Origin: Doris montereyensis
Lineage: Eukaryota > Mollusca > Gastropoda > Nudibranchia > Dorididae
Length of the DNA stretch: 64,000 nucleotides
Assembly (NCBI GenBank): GCA_037039925.1
Contig: JAXRKP010000350.1
Location: 1-64,000, forward strand
Direction: 5' to 3'
The translations under genes and the position numbers were made by a program. Under the pieces are notes generated by a model that was not told the origin of the DNA, made no database searches, and saw only the letters and a list, made by a program, of their open reading frames with translations. Within the stretch, counting starts at the first letter, position 1. Each line of letters opens with the position of its first letter. This document shows positions 53,373 through 64,000 of this stretch, in pieces.

Positions 53373-54149
53373 TGCCAATTTCATGTATCTGGCCCAAGCA
53401 AGCAATGTATAGTCATCGTCTCGAAAAAGGTCGTTAACAGCCAATCTAAAGCTACCTGTCAGACAGTACGGCAACACGATATCACAATGTTTTGTGTTGG
53501 CAAAACAAATTAAGGTCTGAATTCATCGTTCCTTAATATGTACATGTATTATGGAAACAATTGAGGTCGATCATAGTCAATGTCAATAAAACCAGAGGTG
53601 CATGTCCAACCAATCTGGCGTTGGTGAGCCAGGAGACTATCAAGTATCACTTTCAATTCATTGATTTGTTGCATGCTTGTCATAATGTCAATTATCCGGT
53701 AGAAATAGATGACTATTGGTTACATAAAGCTCTGCCCCCTGCAAGTGAAGTGTGCAAGGCTGACCTGTCCCCTCATTAAAGCTGATAGACATTCATGCAT
53801 GATTGACAGGTTAGATAAGAAGTAGATTTAATCATCGCTATTCTTTGCACGTTAACGTCTGAGGTCTGCTTACAACTAATAATTGCTGAAAATGGTCTAC
53901 ACACTACTAATGTTGATACTAGTACTAATATTAGCAAGATTTTTCAATCTCCAACGGGCGTGTTCTTAGATTGCAAAATGACTGTATATATATATATCAT
54001 AATCAATACCATATAATAATAACTAATGGATTTCATCAAACCCTGGAGATGAATATTAAAACAAGTGCAATGGACCTGCTTCTGGTATTCAACTATCACC
54101 ATCACTATCACAAGAACTATAGTAACAGTAAAATCTCTACTTTCGTTTG
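53373..54149. other. Intergenic; no gene recognised
   Basis: The 72-codon ORF at 53561-53779 has no family signal. Confidence 0.45.
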
Positions 54150-54286
54150 TTTCTTCTTGTTTCATTGAAATTTCCCTTGCCCACCATATGTGGTGATCTC
54201 AGGGTGAAGTAAGAGGAAACAGCAAGATGAAAGATAAGTGAAAGGAAAGAAGTAGGACCTACCTGGAAGTCCGCCAACACTGTTTT
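54150..54286 (-). repeat. P repeat, copy 20
   Basis: On the minus strand: GTAGGTCCTACTTCTTTCCT, TTCACCCTGAGATCACCACA, TATGGTGGGCAAGGGAAATT and a CAATGAAACAAG tail. Confidence 0.85.
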
Positions 54287-55525
54287 CAAGGAAGAGGAGT
54301 TGGAAAAGGGGTGGGGGTGGGTTTCTTTTTCAGGCAAGATTAAATGAAGATAAGAAAGACAAAAAGGTGACTTTCACTTTCATTTACATGGAATCGCGTA
54401 CATTCAAAAACCAGAAAGCTTCACCTATTTCTGAGTTTGAATTCAAACAATCAGTACTCTGTGTAATAATATTATTGATAACGATAACAACTTTGAGTAG
54501 ATGTAGAACACAGGGTTTTCCCATTGGGTGCTGCAGTGTCAGCGGTTATCTCCATCAAGAAATAACCTTTTGGCATAGAAAAGCTACTAACATTGTCACA
54601 ATAGTAATATTACATTTCACATTGGTAGTAAAAGTAAAACAATTGAGTAGATATGGTAAGGTTGTCAACACAGTGGCTTCATGCCACAGTCTCCCGTTTT
54701 CACATAGGGATCCACTTTCAACTTGGTCCGAGCTCCATACAAACAATCTCTGGTGGACATCAGAGTGAGACCAAAACACTCTCTCCTCACTGCCAATTAT
54801 TGATGTTTTGTATTTTACTAAATGATGCACTTTTACTGCTGCACTAATTTTTTTTAGCCCAGCAGTAAAACCACTTGTTTTTCACTAACCACATCCGCTC
54901 TGCATCACAAGATCTAATCTAAAAATAGCACAGTGGCAGGTCGTAATCCTAAAATCTTTGATGCAGAATTTGGCATCAAAAGTTATGTTTAATGACTTCA
55001 TATTTGAATTTTGCGACACAAATCACAGAGAGGTACAAAGATTTCCCTTTTTTAGGCTTAATTTTGGAGAGGGAAAAAAATGATCTGTAATTTTCCGTCT
55101 AGCTCAAGAGTTACACAAAGGCTGTAAGACAGGCCAACACACACACACTGCCTCCAATTTGGAATATGGCATCATCGGGCACACATGGAGCTTGAAGGGC
55201 AAAAGGATTGGAGGCACTCGGATTGTAGAATTAAATTAATTTCTTCTGGTCCCAAAATGGCGAGTGGGAAATGGCAGGCCTAAGTGTGTCCCTTTCTGAA
55301 ATCTGGTGAAACACAAAGTAAAAGTGGTGACAGTGACAAACTTCTTCAATCTTCTTTCCTCGTCAAAGGCGACCATCTTGTAAAGTTCTAGCCCAATATG
55401 AGCAGTTCAGCATTTTTTCTATAAACCACCCAAAATGCGTTTATGTGGGGACAAAGGAAAGTGTGCTTGATTTCCATTGATGGCAGTTTCACGTTTATCA
55501 CTAATTAACTGGTGGTGAGAAATCG
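54287..55525. other. Downstream of NUP43; 3' UTR likely in part
   Basis: The minus-strand NUP43 stop is at 55526, so its 3' UTR should extend into this stretch. I could not identify a convincing poly(A) signal. Confidence 0.35.
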
Positions 55526-62762
<7,237 letters not shown>

Positions 62763-62814
62763 CTGTACGAGTAAGAGTGAAAAAGACACCAAAAATAAAG
62801 CCAGGAATGACAAT

Positions 62815-62895
62815 GGATTTCTGACGGGTTTAGGAAGACTAAAGCATTGGTAGTGCAGCTGTCTTTTCGAAAGAGTATAAGAGTAAAAAACAACA
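62815..62895 (-). pseudogene. Partial duplicate of the NUP43 exon at 62630-62762
   Basis: The minus strand reads KDSCTTNALVFLNPSEI, against KDSCTINALAFLKQSEI in the real exon, and the intron side (GAGTAAGAGTGAAAAAG / GAGTATAAGAGTAAAAAAC) also matches. Homology stops mid-exon, with no donor. It lies about 50 bp upstream of the real exon, so it is a degenerate tandem duplication of the exon's 5' half and its acceptor side. Confidence 0.8.
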
Positions 62896-63176
62896 ACAAT
62901 AGGAATGACAATGAGAAAAGGTGTGCGTCAAACAGGACAGATGAACATTCAGCTTGTTTTGTCTCATTCAGGTTCAATCCGGCCGAAAACAGCCGTATGC
63001 TAGATAGATCTCTAGCCGCCGCTAACTGCTTCTCTTTGTCCTACTTTCGCAATAATCGTAACCTAAATCCAATCCAACATTATGAAATGACTAATCGACT
63101 TCCTCCCTTGCTCTAGATATCAACAACGCATTTTGTCTGAGTTGTGTATTGTTCCCGGAGTGAGTTTTGTTTATTA

Positions 63177-63620
63177 TGGATCCAAGTGCATCTGGTTCTA
63201 GCTGTCAATAAGGGTTTTCAGCTGATAGAGCTCGAGAACTGTTGAATTTATGGACCCAGGATGATGACAATGAGTCTTCAGTGTTGACTGACAATAGTGA
63301 TGGTTCTAATAGTGCGGAAATTATGAAACTGACAGTAGTAGTAGTAGTAGCGATGATTATCACAACACAGGAGGTGGGCGTGGTCGGACTGTTGTGTTGT
63401 CTTATGTTGGTAAATGAAAGAGGCCTATGAACAGTAGTGGATCTAGAGGTAGGGCTACTAGGAGCAAAGAAAGTAGAGTCAGTGCTACTAGACCTAGTAC
63501 TACTACTAGTGCTGGGACTATTGTCAGTGTTGGGATAGGGACTGGAGAACAACTACAATGGGCTGAGGAAGCAGATGGAAGAACCAACTGGGATTTTAAA
63601 AAATATTTTTGTCTTCATAT
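63177..63620 (+). mobile_element. Broken piggyBac-like remnant
   Basis: ATG at 63177 opens MDPSASGSSCQ, a stop, then in the same frame GFSADRARELLNLWTQDDDN and an acidic/Ser stretch. A shifted frame gives SSSSSSDDYHNTGGGRGR, and a further one gives NSSGSRGRATRSKESRVSAT and TGEQLQWAEEADGRTNWDFK. The order acidic N-terminus, then W-rich segment resembles piggyBac transposase N-termini, and also the ORF of the element at 44391-44940. The catalytic core is absent. Confidence 0.6.
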
Positions 63621-64000
63621 GTGATTTTAGTTTTTCTTTGACAACTGTTTAATCATTTATTCAATGGGTGTATAATTTGCATGGACTGTACATATATAAA
63701 CTATAAACAATCTACTGGAGTATTAGATGAATTGGAGCAACAGCAACAGAGATATTCAAAATGTAAGTTGACATTATGTTACTTGTGAAAACTTTTTCAT
63801 CAACATATTTGGGCCCCCTAATTTTTTTCTCATGTTATAGAATGATAATTGTCTGCAACATATTTAGAGAAAGATCAGTGTATCCCCTTTCTTTCCATAT
63901 ATAATACATGTGGTAGTATAAAAAATTGAACCCCAAACTTTAACTTTATTGAGGGTTGGTAGGATCAGAAAGTTTGTCACTGATAGGGCCCAGTCCACAT
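63621..64000. other. No gene recognised at the right edge
   Basis: AT-rich. It may be the non-coding rest of the piggyBac-like remnant; I found no terminal repeat. Confidence 0.4.

Noticed and set aside
53561..53779. 72-codon intergenic ORF
   Set aside because: No recognisable domain; surrounded by repeats.
62900..64000. Search for the N-terminal NUP43 exons at the right edge
   Set aside because: No frame on the minus strand shows the expected N-terminal WD segments. The stretch is occupied by a transposon remnant, so these exons are likely outside the window.

Overview
This is animal nuclear DNA: AT-rich, intron-rich and heavily loaded with repeats. It holds two identifiable conserved genes facing each other. 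The plus strand carries essentially the whole coding part of a SAPS-domain regulatory subunit of protein phosphatase 6 (PPP6R1/2/3 family), from a start codon at 8984 to a stop at 40143-40145, in about 27 recognisable coding exons over 31 kb. The minus strand carries the 3' half of the WD40 nucleoporin NUP43 in four exons between 62762 and 55526; its N-terminal exons lie further right, probably outside the window. The two proteins work separately: PP6 targeting in the cytoplasm and nucleus, and the Nup107-160 (Y) complex of the nuclear pore and kinetochore. The tRNA-derived SINEs, TAGATC-rich DNA, large intronic minisatellites and CAGT-ended DNA transposons suggest a lophotrochozoan, most likely a gastropod mollusc. 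That assignment is inference from general impression.

Layout. 1-8977: no recognised exon; SINE pieces, a LINE 3' end and microsatellites; any 5' UTR or promoter of PPP6R should lie here but I cannot place it. 8978-40145: PPP6R, whose introns hold LINE, SINE, hAT-like and other TIR elements and five tandem arrays (units of 48, 33, 26, about 70 and 21 bp). 40146-45470: probable 3' UTR, SINEs, and a piggyBac-type element inserted inside an older repeat. 45470-49580: a 4.1 kb satellite of 34-bp units with a higher-order 204-bp period. 49580-55525: non-genic, with a TCTAGA/AGATCT-rich patch and SINEs. 55526-62762: NUP43 exons. Between them lie a 1.2 kb CAGTAGTGACC-ended element, a foldback hairpin, a 740-bp CAGTGGAACC-ended element and a 31-bp minisatellite in two blocks. 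62763-64000: a partial duplicate of a NUP43 exon and an internally broken piggyBac-like remnant.

Three patterns stand out. First, two minisatellites begin exactly at authentic 5' splice sites (PPP6R exon 28 and a NUP43 exon), and their units contain the donor sequence, as if the arrays grew from splice donors. Second, one pyrimidine-rich interspersed repeat (called P here, about 21 copies) lies in the sense orientation of the nearest gene in every copy I found. Third, the conserved exons carry many single-base indels, densest in PPP6R exons 1-7, with almost no other damage. This looks like residual long-read consensus error; automatic gene calls here would break, and reading frames given below assume those indels are errors.
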